A DNA stretch of 64,000 nt, taken from NCBI GenBank assembly GCA_024516035.1, contig CM044967.1, forward strand, positions 7,157,202-7,221,201, given 5' to 3'. This stretch comes from Bactericera cockerelli. Its lineage: Eukaryota > Arthropoda > Insecta > Hemiptera > Triozidae. The notes under the pieces are model-generated. The model had not been told where the DNA came from and did not search any database. It saw nothing but the letters and a program-made list of their open reading frames with translations. Made by a program: the position numbers and the translations under genes. Shown here in pieces: positions 24,222-36,700 of this stretch (position 1 is the first letter of the stretch; each line of letters begins with the position of its first letter).

Positions 24222-25628
24222 GCTCTATAAGAACCTCACTAAAAGTTAAAATTAAAAAAAAATTGTATTGTTTTAAACTGTATATTTTTACTATAATACT
24301 ATAAATTCTTAAATATTGTTTGTGTTTATTGATCACTTGAAAAAAAAAATACTTTTTTAGCTATCCATGTTTTTAACTTTTTTACTGTATGTTTTGTTAT
24401 GTGCACATACTGCATATTACATTATTTTTTCTTTGTGTCATAATAATTAAGTGAAATTTTGTGCAATATTGTTTATTACATACGCCCGTAAGTACACTAT
24501 AGCCTTGGTGCCCGCCTTGTATTGTGGATTGCCGTACAGAGAAAACGTTTTGTCTCTTTGTTATAGCTTATGATCTTATGATTTGTTGATTCAAAATTCA
24601 TTTTAATGCCTCTAAGTGATGAGCATTTTTTTACAATTGAATATAGCATTCAAAATGTTAAAACATTCAAAACAAGTGAACGTTTTAACTTTTGACATTT
24701 GACTGGTCTTCTTCCTGTGAAAATAGACTAATTAACCGACCGATCGTAAATGTAATTTAACTATAAAGAAACGAACCTTATTTCCACTGTACCTCCAAAA
24801 TATTAACTAAATGGCCGCCATAAAAGAATATTCAAATTATGATTGTGGAACGGAGAAAACCGAAGAAAAATAAAATTTTCTTAGAAACATTTGCCCCATG
24901 TCGATGCAGGACTTATTTCTACAGACAGGCAAACTTATCAAATAGGCAAGCCACACCAATATATAAATTACGAGAACGAAAATAAAATTTATTATGAGTA
25001 TGTCAATATTTTAAACATGAAATAATATCAGTTGAGGTTATAAAAAGTCGTGATATTATTGTTTTTTGTTTGTTTAATAGATGTAGAAAAGGTTTTTTAA
25101 ATAGCGCAGTAATAATAGTAGATCTTATATTAAAATTATATACTAAGTTCCTCTTAACGAAGCCCGTATGTATTATGTAATGTTTTCTTATGGTGTAGGC
25201 GGCTGCTTCATTGGTTCTTCCAACTACCATGGCCATGTTACGAGAGGATTTTACCCTCAAATTACAGAATAGCTTTGCCAGTTCTCACATCCTTAGCCAT
25301 CCTGAGCGGGTATAGTACATTTTGGAAAACTAATATGTCCGAGGTTGGTATTATTATACTCTTATGTTCAATGTGATCTTACTTCTTCAATCCGTCTAGA
25401 ACTAGTGGTTCGATGTGCAATATGCTGTGGTTCATTTTATAAAAATACATCGAACTTTTGAATCCCAGCTCTAACTTTATGGCACAGTAGCGCAGCGCGT
25501 CTGATGTGTAATTGCAGATTCATTATTTTTTTCTGTCACCAATATACTCTACAATTTATACTGTGTGTCCACCTTTAGTGAGTGTATTTTTTAGAGTTTA
25601 TCCAACCGAGTGAGTGTCAGATGGTAAA
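24222..25628. other. MON2 3' flank / intergenic
   Basis: AT-rich sequence following the MON2 stop. It presumably starts with the 3' UTR, but I see no decisive polyadenylation signal close to the stop; AAAATAAAAT occurs near 24868. No further gene was recognised. Confidence 0.45.
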
Positions 25629-25874
25629 TCTCTATGTATAAAACAGAAAAAAGGACTACCTACCTACCTATGTTTGTTTGTTTGTCCGGAGTTGTTTAGC
25701 CAAAACGGTAAGAGATAGCGAAAAATGTCTCAGAATTGACCCCCCCCCAAAACCATTATCGCTTTGTCCAGAAAAATTATAAAAAGTTCAAAAAGGCATT
25801 GCTGTCCAGCAGTACGGCCATGCCTTAGTAAATTTGAAATTTAGTCCCGTTGCAAAGCACGGGCAAACGGCTAG
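25629..25874 (+). mobile_element. Helitron-like non-autonomous element
   Basis: Starts TCTCTATGTATAAAAC directly after an A and ends with a CCCGTTGCAAAGCACGGG hairpin followed by CAAACGGCTAG, directly before a T. The 5' TC, 3' CTAG, subterminal hairpin and A|T target match Helitron rules. A second copy with the same ends lies at 57035-57277. It contains a C-run and no coding sequence. Confidence 0.8.
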
Positions 25875-26251
25875 TTATATCTAAAAACAGTTCCGTGTGC
25901 CACAAAAGGCGTCATTTGATATTTCATTAAAACAAAACTTGTTTTCAATTTATTTTTATCTGAGACAGCCATTGGTTTTCAAAGCCTATGGTAAACATAA
26001 AATTAGAGAGGACGTACTGTACACACCATATACATTATGATTTTTTTAATGATTTAAATGATAATATTGAAAAGAAATTTTGAACATTTTCGTTAAAAAA
26101 AAAACTTGTGATGTTAGACTAATTATTATCATTATTTTATTGTATTATGAAATAAAATCATTGCGTACTATTTATTAATAATTAGTGGCTACATTTTTTA
26201 GTCTATATTTTGATTGCTCAACAGGTACTTGAATTTAATATAAGTAGCAGA

Positions 26252-26445
26252 CCCCCCTCCCCCCAAGAAAATTCCAGGGAGTGTGCAACACTAGGTTTTA
26301 TTGATTGTTCACTAGGTATTATTGATTTTTCTCATCAGCTGCCCCCCCCCCCCCCCCCCCTTAAGAAAATTCCAGGTAGTATGCAACACTAGGTATTATT
26401 GATTGTTCACTAGGTATTATTGATTTTCCTCATCAGCTGCCTCCT
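26252..26445 (+). repeat. 98-bp tandem duplication with poly-C tracts
   Basis: AAGAAAATTCCAGG..CACTAGGTATTATTGATT..CATCAGCTGCC occurs twice (from 26265 and 26363), the copies separated by a run of about 18 C. The C tracts may be misassembled. Confidence 0.75.
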
Positions 26446-26860
26446 CTAGCCAAAATCCTGGTTACGCACAATTGCCATTTACGAAAAAATCGCCGTTTTC
26501 TATATTTCCCCCGTCGTGTACCACACGTTTTCATTTTTCTTTAAAACTATTGTAAAATAACTGCAGAATCAGGAAGCCAGCCAAATAAGCACATTTTTAA
26601 TATTTTTTTGTTATTTTAAAAGTTCAAGTTGAATCCCACTGCCCTTACCCTATGAATAGGGTAAGAACGTATTTTTCTCTTTTTGACTTAAATTAGTCTA
26701 CCCTGTATCGCTTGAAATAATACTGAAAGAGAGAACATAAAAAAAACTATGGGAGGGAATGGCACAAATTGTAAAAACTGTACCATACTTATTTGGATTT
26801 TTGGTATCCCCTGTCCCACTGAATTACCCCTTTTCGTATTGACATCTAATTGAGAAACCC

Positions 26861-27443
26861 TTGCCGTATTTTTCTTTCTAACCAAACGGGAATAAAATGA
26901 ACCAAACTGGAAGCAAGTCATTTTTCTTTTGGAAGAGGAAAAATTTCCACTTCCAAAGTTAACCAAAGTGAAAGTAGAAAATTCTTGCTTCCAGTTCTTT
27001 TATAGGTTAAGTCCATTGTTTATCTTTAAAAGTAACCAAACGCATTTTTCTTTCACGAATGACCTTGGAATAAAATGGAAATATTTGGAAAAAACCTAAC
27101 CAGGAATTTGTTTTTAGTTAGAAAGAAAAATGTGACTCCTGTATACAACTATACATAAGTCGTATTTTTCTTTCTAACTAAAAAAAAATTTCCTGGTTAG
27201 GTTTTTTCCAAATATTTCCATTTTATTCCAAGGTTATTGGTAAAAGAAAAATGCGTTTGGTTACTTTTCAAGATAAACAATGGACTTAACCTATAAAAGA
27301 ACTGGAAGCAAGAATTTTCTACTTCCACTTTGGTTAACTTTGGAAGTGGAAATTTTTCCTCTTCCAAAAGAAAAATGGCTTGCTTCCAGTTTGGTTCATT
27401 TTATTCCCGTTTGGTTCTTTGGTTAGAAAGAAAAATACGGCAA
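26861..27443. repeat. 583-bp near-perfect inverted repeat (foldback)
   Basis: The left arm (26861-27131) and right arm (27164-27443) are reverse complements over ~270 bp, apart from a ~9-bp indel near the outer end and scattered mismatches, with a 32-bp spacer. Each arm is itself bounded by inverted copies of ATTTTTCTTTCTAAC, so each looks like a complete small element and the whole like two copies head to head. It ends ~296 bp before the endonuclease G start codon. No coding potential. Confidence 0.9.
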
Positions 27444-27739
27444 TAGAAAAAGTTAATTATGACTTGGCAACACTGCTTTTAGGGACTTAATACGTTAGCG
27501 GCAATTTTTAAAATTCTAATGTCAACTGTCAAGTTCAGATAAATCCATATTTGAATTTTTGAGATTTATATAATTTAATCTTCCTACTTTGTATAGTAAC
27601 TATAGTGTCTTTGTGATAAAATATTGGAATCACACACTGGTCTTATACTGTATTTTCCCCAAAATAATGTTCATGTCACTCACTCATATGTCCTAATATT
27701 ATTAATTTATGCAGTGTGAATTCGAACCAAGTTCTTGAA

Positions 27740-30700
27740 ATGTCCTTATTCAGAAAGAAAGCTAAACTTCTTGGTCTGGTGGGATCAGCTTTTATTGGAG
27801 GATGGTGCTCTAAGACTTTAATTGATCAAGAGTTTACAATCTTTCATGGAGTGTCTGCTAAAACAATTATTCCTCATGAGAATCCTAATTTACCCTCTAT
27901 TGCAAGCTCAACTAAACCCCAAAGAATATCACAGGTATGTTTCATTGAAAAATATAATGTATAATTTGGCCATTTGAAGAATAACTTCTCTCCTAAGAAA
28001 ACTTGAAGTTAATTGGCATCATATGTTTCTGAGATTGATGTCTAAACAAATCAACACACTGTCCACTTTAGAGTAAATTATTTTTTACCTTCATTGTGAT
28101 GATGCCATCATTTCTAGTCTCAATTCTTAAACATGTCTAAAAGAAAAAAAGCATTAACAGAAAAGTGGATAGGGAAATTAAGCTTTCAACTGACTAATTA
28201 GTGAAAGGTTTTCAGCCTCTATGTTCATGTGGTGGTCATGTCATGCATCAGTAGTCAAGTGGGAATTACTCTGTTAATCTAGGTAGCAAATCATATGATT
28301 GGTTCTAACTCCACCCAATAAATAAACTTTTCCTCATTAATTTGAGATGTTGACAACATTATAATGGCACCTGAATATTTTCTGAAATAATGTCCTAGTT
28401 GGAAGTTTAAAAAGTGTCAATTATTATTATTTTCTATGTTGGTTGTTATACTTTTTACTATCAATTTTGTGTGTTTACTATCATTTGCTTTTGTTTAATT
28501 TGACCAGATAATGAAGTATGGCTTCCCAAGTTTGGACTCACTCAGATCATTTGATGATTTTGTACTCTCCTATGACAGAAAAAACAGAACGGCTTATTGG
28601 GTTTTTGAACATTTAACAAAGGAAAACACATCTTACACTGAATCCATCAATAGATCAAACTCTGAATTCTTTGAAGATGACTCTATTCATGAGTTTTTCA
28701 GGTAAATAATCAAGTGTGGTATAATAGTTAGGATTGTTCCTAGTTTTTCAGGGATTGTGATTTTGATTCACCCAGGATGGTTAGAATTTAGTAACTTGGT
28801 AGTTAACATGGTAGTCTGTTAATCCAAGTTGAGTAGGGTTCCGTTAGTTTGAATCCCACCCAATGGATGAATTTTTCCTCATTAATTTCAGTTTGTGACC
28901 ACATAATATTAAGACTGAGGGTTAGGTGGCAGAAAATGCTTTGAGCATTAAACTTGCCTGGTAGTTACCTTCCACTAAAGAGTGTTATTATTATTAGTAG
29001 TAATAATAAATTCTGTAATCTTCCAAGTAAAGAACATGATAGTTTGTTATTTCAAGCTCAATACTGGTTTGATGAGGTTAATGTGGGTAGCTGGTGTAGA
29101 ACTGCAAGTGGAGAGGAAAAATGCAACAGGATTTTGAACTTAACCAAGTAAGTTATGTTATTTCAAATATGATTCAACTTGGTCTTCCATGCACTCATAC
29201 AAAAGTAGAAATTTAATTATACATGGTTACTTTTAAAAATCAACATTGTTACTAGAAATATCCTTCATTTTCTTTTACCATATAATATTTCATTGTGTAA
29301 AAGTCAATAAAGATGATCTGAAATTGATCCATCCTATTTAAACAAAAATTAGAATTATAAATGAAAAAAATTGAAAAAAAAACTCAACTCATCAAATCTA
29401 AATTGAGATATATTATTTCATTTCCAGGGGAAGACTGTCTGACTACAAATACAGTGGATATGATAGGGGACACCTGGCAGCAGCTGGAAATCACAAGGCT
29501 AATCAGAAACATTTAGATCAAACTTTTGTTCTATCCAATATATCTCCCAAGTTGGGGTTGGATTTAATCGTGACAAGTGGGCAGAGTTGAAAAACATGCA
29601 AGAAAATTAGTGAAACAATATCCCAATGTCTATGTCTGCACAGGGCCTCTATATTTGCCTATGTAAGTAGCATTGTCTGAATGGTGTATGTTCAACATTT
29701 ATTCATTTGTTTTGTAATGCCAAATTGTCTAATATTCAAGACCCCAGTAAACAGAATTAAAAATAAAATCAATTGAAAAGACAATTATTATAATCATGAA
29801 CAACAATTGTCAAAACTTGACTTTTTCTTTGTAAGCCATTAAACCCTTGGAATTTGTAAGCAAGTCTGGCTTGTTAGGGTTGGCTAGTTTATTATTGGTT
29901 TATATTTATTAATCCTGCCTTCTCCCTGTATGTTAATTAATACCACATGGTGATTTTTTTTAAGGTGAAATTTTTAATCTATTCTTCAATGAATCTAAAC
30001 AAGAACCACAAACTATTTTAATGTACTTTTATTGTTTCTTCTCCCCAGGAAAAATGCCAATGGTAAAAAATATGTGAACTATGAAGTAATAGGAGACAAC
30101 AATGTAGCTGTTCCCACTCACTTCTTTAAAATCATTGTAGCAGAAAATGATAGTGGGAAATTAATTATGGAAAACTATGTTCTACCCAATGCTCCCATCA
30201 GTGATACTACTACCCTAAATACTTTTATGGTTAGTGATTAAAATATGTACTGAATGTTTAAACTAGTTTAATAAGAATTCATTTTTTTTCTTTTTGTTTG
30301 GAAGACAGGAAAAAAAAAAAATTATAGACATTTTCCTGACTTTCAAATTGATGACATTTTAAATGATTCCTAAAAGATCCTTGATTTTTATATAATGTCA
30401 AAGAGGTGCAATACAAAACTATTGTTTTGTTACTGAGAATGATTAGCTTAAGTGAACAGTTGAAATAAAGCAAGAAATTTCTCAATGAGTCAGTGTTTTA
30501 ACATCTATAAATTAAGATTATCATAAGAAATGTCATGAATAGGAGCTATAATTATAACCATCTTACTAAATATTTACTCTTGACCCATAGGCTGGGCTTG
30601 ACCTAGCAAGTCTGGGTCTTTTTTGATAATAGAACAACCTTTTTTGATAGTAAAACAAAATGAATCGGGTTATATTTTATATCTGTTGTATTTTAATTTA

Positions 30701-31029
30701 GTCTTTAGATGTATTTAGTTGTGCTGGGGGACAAGTCTGGCTGGGAGACTATAAACAGGGAGTAGACCAGCATTGGCTTGGTTCTGGGGGCCCTTGTCAA
30801 TTATTAGCCTTCCTTGTAAAGACAGTGGTAGAAGTGCTGAGTCATTCCTCCACTGTCTGGCTACCATCGTTCAAGATGACGCCACCTAATGACGATGTTT
30901 TGAAAATAAAACAATATCTCTTCTTTTTTACAGGTTCCACTTGACAGTATCCAAAGGGCAGCAGGATTTTTGTTCTTCGAAAAATTAGACAGATCAAAAT
31001 TGATCAGTGTGAACAATAAAAAACCATAA
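27740..31029 (+). CDS. EndoG: endonuclease G, mitochondrial (5 exons, frameshifted exon 3)
   Basis: A DNA/RNA non-specific ββα-Me endonuclease of the mitochondrial intermembrane space, known for DNA degradation in apoptosis and paternal mtDNA removal. Exons: 27740-27934, 28508-28701, 29428-29662, 30049-30229, 30934-31029. The start is the ATG of MSLFRKKAKLLGLVGSAFIG, a basic then hydrophobic mitochondrial leader. Family landmarks: KYGFPSLDSL, YDRKNRTAYWVFEHL, EDDSIHEFF, the catalytic YDRGHLAAAGNHK (DRGH near residues 142-145), FVLSNISPK, VYVCTGPLYLP, VAVPTHFFKI and VPLDSIQRAAGFLFF. All splice phases fit except exon 3, which is two bases short: one base is missing at ~29549 (an AA run) and one at ~29590 (an A run), each producing early stops. 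Protein would be ~300 aa, usual for the family. Either a consensus error or an inactive allele. Confidence 0.9.
28243..28380 (+). mobile_element. old tRNA-derived SINE, family B
   Basis: A diverged copy with CAGTAGTCAAGTGGG, CTGTTAATCTAGGTAGC, CCCAATAAAT and TTTTCCTCATTAATTTGAG, in the same order as intact family-B copies at 60771. It lies in EndoG intron 1. Confidence 0.55.
28790..29009 (+). mobile_element. tRNA-derived SINE, family B
   Basis: Contains TTTGAATCCCACCCAATG (box B region), TTTTTCCTCATTAATTTCAG, GACTGAGGGTTAGGTGGCAG, CCTTCCACTAAAGAGTG and an ATT-rich tail. It lies in EndoG intron 2; a short fragment of the family-D body (GATGAGGTTAATGTGGGTAG, 29072-29091) follows it. Confidence 0.7.
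29428..29662 (+). other. EndoG: EndoG exon 3 with two single-base deletions
   Basis: Homology runs in one frame through DRGH and LSNISPK, moves to a second frame for GFNRDKWAELK, and to a third for ARKLVKQYPNVYVCTGPLYL. Both switches coincide with short A runs. The exon is 235 nt where 237 would satisfy the flanking phases. Confidence 0.85.
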
Positions 31030-31275
31030 TCAAGAAATAGAGACTGATGAATTTTAATTTTACAGAGCTTTAAAATATTGACAAAAAGATTGTACAGTAT
31101 GTTTACTTGTGTTCATGTTATTTAGTGTCTAATGAAAAAAAAAAAGAATTCATTGACCTTAAAAATGAGTTTAATTTATTGTTATTTATTATCTAGAGAG
31201 TAAATTCTTTCTTACTTTTTGAGGTTGAATTTCCAGGTAGTGAGGAAATTTATATTTTCAGGGTTCTCTCTCTTA

Positions 31276-31914
31276 TTTTTACTTTCCTTATCCTAATAAG
31301 GAAAGTATTGTATTCGTCGAAAATTTGACCTACCTAGTTTTTCACATTTCTGGACGAATCATAGCCTCAGGATACCAAAAAAGTTGTTTTCAGCCATTGG
31401 TCCGTGCGTCTGTTGTCTGTCTGTGTGTGAACAGGATATCTCGAGAACGGTAAGAGCTAGAAAATTGAAATTTGGTATGGAAATTAATTTTATACACTAG
31501 ACGAACCACGAAACTTTTGGTTGAAATCGGCCGCATCCCACGGCCGCAGGGCCGCAAATATTAGCCGCAAGCGCCGCTTCTTTGAATTGGTTAAAGATAC
31601 AAAATTTTTTGGAGAGTAACAATTTCTTAGATTAAAAAAATAATAGGGGTCTATTCTGATCATTTTTTTGATATCTTGAACTTTTTGGAACCCGGCCCCA
31701 ATTTACCGGTATTTTGGGGGGACCCGCTTGGACTAACTTTTTTACTATTCATCCTAGATGGGGGTTGTGACATATCAAATCCAATAATTTTGAGTTGCTG
31801 ATTACGAATTTGGCTGTGATTTTTATCTATCTGTTACCGGTGAGTCACCAGTGGCGGAATTGGACTTCCTTATGGGGGATAAGGAAAGTCGTGTGATGTT
31901 TACACCAGATTTTT
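31276..31914 (+). mobile_element. repeat family P, second copy
   Basis: Begins ACTTTCCTTATCC then AATAAGGAAAGTATTG, carries GTTTTCAGCCATTGGTCCGT and GGCCGCAGGGCCGCAAATAT, and ends GGATAAGGAAAGTCGTGTGA. It is collinear with 20727-21375 and lies ~250 bp after the EndoG stop. Confidence 0.75.
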
Positions 31915-32256
31915 ATTATATTACCTTTCAAAAAAGATTTAGGAATAGTGAATTGCCCTCCAATCAACGGCCACAATCCTTTTCTTGATAACTGCATGTG
32001 GTTCCTTTGCCAGTGGATAACAAATAGTATTACAAGACTCCTAAGTAAAGGAACACCTTTCAATAGGAACACCTCGTTTGTTTTGTCAATCTGAATGAAC
32101 CCCAAACCGTTTAAACCACTTATAAAACGTTGATCTTTTCAAACGTGACTCTGGTACACTGTCTTTAACAAATAAAAAGTTTCACTAGCACTTTTACCAA
32201 GTTTTACGTAAAATTTAATAATCACTCGTTGCTCAACATTTATATCAATCATAATT

Positions 32257-32604
32257 ATATCTCCCTTGCCTTTATCCCATATTAGCTTATGTTGCTTTTG
32301 GGGTTGGCATTGTTCAACCTCATGGTTCAGGTTGGTAGGGTGGAGCATTTTTTTATGGCCCTTCCTAACACCTACGATTCTATTTGGTTTTAACGTCCTG
32401 ATCTGGACGGGGGTGTTACCCTCCATTCGCAGGGCATCGTACCAGCTACCCACATTAACCTCACCCAGCCTGGGTAGGGCCGGAAATGCCAGCCTCACGT
32501 GTTTGGAGGGAACGGAATTTTCTTCGAAAAGTCTGCTCCAACCGGGATCGAACTCGGGATCTCTGGACTACGGGCAGTAGTCACAACCATTACGCCACGG
32601 AGGC
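32257..32604 (-). mobile_element. tRNA-headed SINE, family D, with 13-bp TSD
   Basis: On the reverse strand the tRNA-like head ACTACTGCCCGTAGTCCAGA and GAGTTCGATCCCGGTTGG precede the body GGTGAGGTTAATGTGGGTAG and GATCAGGACGTTAAAACC. Flanking copies of ATCAATCATAATT lie at 32244-32256 and 32605-32617. The match to 45945-46257 is high. Confidence 0.85.
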
Positions 32605-33717
32605 ATCAATCATAATTCCGGTAAAATTAAAAAAGGTGTCTTGCGCGTCGGGCTATCACAACAGAACTAATTTACTACATACAGGCATGCGACACCTATC
32701 AATCAAAATACAAGACTTGAAGCTCTCCAAACGTGTCCATCATAAATATCTTCCAGCATGACTACAACTCTCTTTGTCGTAGCTGGCTCGAAGTCTACGA
32801 CACATAGCCACACGCCACCACACTCTCTCGTACATACAAGATGCTGATATTTTTGGCATAGATTTTTCTTCATGAATTTTGGTTGCTTAAAATCTAGCAC
32901 CGGACATTTTAATCGGCAACACTGCACGAATGGTGTCTGTACAATGCATTCCATTCATAAACAATAAACAGATAACACAACAACATTCCAATGATTCCAA
33001 TTCCATAACATCTCAGTGTCCCCATAACACACATAATTACATAGTACATAACACCATATTTTAAACAATGTGATAGTTTATCAAAAAACAAATAAAATTA
33101 AATTTGTAATCTATCTTGCTAGTAATAAATTGAATAGTTTGTGATAAGTGACCTACCTTTATCTTCTAACCCTCTGCAAGAATCGAGGAAGCATTTGCTT
33201 TTACATCCATTCAGATGTAACCATTATCAAATCAGGAAGATTGGTGTTGTATAATTAGTTGGCCAGACAGGTAAGTAAACCATGAACCACAAGTACCACA
33301 ACACTCTAGGTGGCTCATAGCTCTCTTCCTACTTTATTTAATTAAAATCTTGAAAATAGGACGATATTCTGCAATGCACCCAAAGTGTTCTTCTCTGTCA
33401 AGTTCTGAACTATTGTTTTATACTAGTCCTTTTTTGTCATTTACCTGTAGTGTTAGTCCATTAGATTCAACAATATTTCTGTTCCTTTTGGATAGTGTTA
33501 TCATCCCAAGTGACAATAGGGTAGGTCATTTGTTTAGAATTCTCAAATAGTGAAACATTAAGAATGTCACCTTTCTTCTGTCTACACAAGTTATATACAC
33601 TGAAAACTACTATCTGTTAACTAATTTGCTTCTAATATCTATTGATAGTTTCATGAACTTATAACTAAGTTTTCAGAGTATTTTTTATTTTTATTTTACA
33701 GGTCTCCAAAAAATAAC
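32605..33717 (+). promoter_or_regulatory. upstream region and probable 5' UTR exon of the Nudix gene
   Basis: A good acceptor (TTTTACAG, exon from 33702) lies just before the start codon, so an upstream noncoding exon is expected. GGCCAGACAG|GTAAGTAAAC at 33270/33271 is a strong donor candidate for it. No TATA box or initiator could be singled out. The rest of the stretch has no recognised gene. Confidence 0.35.
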
Positions 33718-36700
33718 ATGGCAAATTATGAAGCTATAATTACACCCATTTTAGAGAATATTTTCTCTGGCAAAGTTTGTCATGATGGTGAGGACCAGTG
33801 TGATTATGATTTGACTGAACAAGCTGATTTTGCACGTAAGTAAACACTGCTGTGTATTTATCTTTGGTACCCTTAAAGAGCCACAATTAGTATTATGATA
33901 AGTAGTTTGTAATTATATTATAACAGGTATGAAACATAATGTATAATTAGGCTGATTTCAATAGTTGAATATAGATACCATCAAATAAATTTTGCACCCT
34001 AAAAAAGTTAAATAGGCACCACAAAAAATTAAATTTGTTTTGTATTTTTTATGTCTATGCAGCAGTTCCACCGAAATATTTAAATAGAGCAAATAGTATG
34101 GTTGGCACAAATTGTTAAAAATATTGGCCTAAGTTCAAAAGGTTGGACCAGTTCTATAGAAATGTTGAGAGTTGATTTTCAATCATTGTTCAGTGATTGT
34201 TTGTGTCATTTGGTATATTTATTAAAAAAAAAAAACACACACACACAACAAAAACTTATAAATTCAATACACTAGCTACATTTGTCAGATCATTTGATCA
34301 TTAAAGGGTCTATATTCTAACTGCTTTTTACTATTTTTTTTTCTTCTTTCAGCTGCAAGAGGTGTCATTCCAGACTCATTTGTACCCAGAGTAAAGAAAA
34401 CAGTTACCTACATTGTAATGGCTGTCATTATTAATGCCAAAAATGCTGTGCTCATGATGCAAGAAGCCAAGAGTGTTTGTAATGGAGCATGGTACCTACC
34501 TGCTGGTAAAGTTGAAGAGGGGGAAACATTGGAAGAAGCTGTTATAAGGGAAGTCCTGGAAGAAACAGGTCTAGAGATGAAACCTACAACACTTCTGGCT
34601 GTGGAAACTGCCAGGTAAATTTTCCAATTTTTCTCCTATAACTCTTGAAACATTAAAAATCTTTCTTATTTTTTTGATATGTAATCAATAATACTAGCCA
34701 AAAATTATGTCTACTTGACATTGCTTGATATCAGGTAAACAAGATCTAGTTAACCATGTTATTTCATTAAATCTTTGAACTATTGTAATAAATGTATTTT
34801 TATGAAAATCTAAAATAATGTGCTGTTTTGTCTAGGTATTGGGCAAGATTCATATTCACAGGAGAGATAGTTGGAGGGAAGCTGAAAACACTGGACAACT
34901 CTGATCACCACTCTTTACAAGCTCAGTGGTTGCTGGACGAAAAAGCTGTCATGCACCGAGCAGATGATATCAAGAGTGTCATTGAACTGGGCAGGTGAGA
35001 GGTTCTACATCACTAATGGATCGTGAAGTATTGTAAAAACCATTGTCTGAGCTAAGAAAGTCATCAAAGTAGATTTATTAATAATTTTACAAAACTCAAA
35101 ATGTATTTTTACCTGAAAAATCAATAGGTAGTTTCATTTCAATCACCTAGGAGTCCTAGGACTTACACTCAAGAAATATGAGTTTGATGCCTGTGTAACA
35201 TTGTGTTCAACTAAACATTTTCCTAAACAAGTAACCAATTTCCGGTATATAAAAAAAAACAAACTAATATTTTAGATATTTAGCTAAAACTAAAGAGTCA
35301 TATCCTTACAATATCTTTTTATGATACTGTGAGAACCTTGGTATTTTTTTCTGGTGAAGAATATGATAGTTTTTTCTGCTTTTTTATAAGGAAATGGTTA
35401 AATATTGAAAAGTCAGGCTATAAATATTGTTTTTGTCTTTTCACTGTCCCCAGGGCTCACCATCAGTTCAAGAAACAACAAAAAATGGACCCTAAGCCAG
35501 ATCCCAACTCTCCTTCTACCTTAACTTGGCATGGAAATGTTCTCCCCGCTATTAAACCTCACAAGAAAAGTCTCTTGCAGCTTGTCATTGTAGCAAGAAG
35601 TAAAAATGAGTATGTATTATGCAATCATTTGTTAATAATAACAAAAGTGATGATGATACTAATAATATATGATATTATTTATAATAGATAGAACAAAGCA
35701 AGACTTAAAACCTTTTAATCCAAAAACTATTTGGGTGCCATTTCTAAGTGGTCATTTTCACAAATGAACAAGGAAAAAACATATATTGAGTTGACTCACA
35801 GCCTGCAGCCTTAAATTTCTGTCCGCAGCCTTAAACTACCTCAAAAAATTCATTTTTAAAGATAAAACAGCTTCTCAAATTTCAGCTTTGTATGTATCTT
35901 TAGCCATTCAAAAATATCCAGCTGTTCTGGAATTTTCCTGACACTCTGTAAAGCTAGGTCACACTAGTTCTCTTGCTCATTCCTCTCCCAAGATAAACGT
36001 CTGATTTATAATGTGTATTTTTCATTCTAGAATATTCATTCTTATTCTCATTTGATCTTTTTTCCAGTAACAAGATGCATGTACTTGTGTCCGAGAAGAA
36101 TGTTGTACACTTACCTACTTGTGAGCTGAATCCATTCATCAACATTCATGTCAACATTAGAAAGTTCCTCATGGTACGTAATGTAAATAGCCTTTATTTG
36201 TACAGTTAAATTTACACATTTTAACATAAATACTCAAAACACAATAGAGTTGTACAAAATCAGATGGTACGTATGAATGCATTTAAAATTAGGGAATTCT
36301 CTACACACAAAAATTGGACCTTTTGTTTGGTTTAGAAAATATGAACAAAATGAGACCAATAGTGTGAGGGTGGAGGGAGGGACTTAAAGTAGAGAGCAGA
36401 ACACTTTAAACAGGAAGTGATCCACTAGTTTAGCTGGAAAAATACAAACTGAGAATAGATGATCTGTGTGGTTGGTGAGATTTTAAACAAGTATTACATA
36501 GTGACACCAGTAATCTGTTTTAAGGAAATAAACAAGATTTAGAGAAACAGTTTGGTGGAGGAAACTAAAGATTAAGTACACTAGCAGTTCAGATAGACTA
36601 AGATGTAATGCTGGTGTAGTTAAAAAAGAAAAAAGAAAAGAAATACTAACTTTTCTTATAAAAAAGAAATAAAAGAATAAAACACAAAAGAAAACTAAAA

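Noticed and set aside
29041..29151. Possible extra EndoG exon (frame reading FDEVNVGSWCRTASGEEK)
   Set aside because: Exons 2 and 3 already join in phase and give continuous family homology (EFFR to DYKYSGYDRGH). The segment matches the shared SINE body (GAGGTTAATGTGGGTAGCTG).
32139..32498. 119-codon open frame on the minus strand
   Set aside because: It runs through a family-D SINE; the same peptide (GEVNVGSW, PNRIVGVRK) is read from the SINE at 45945, so it is repeat-derived.
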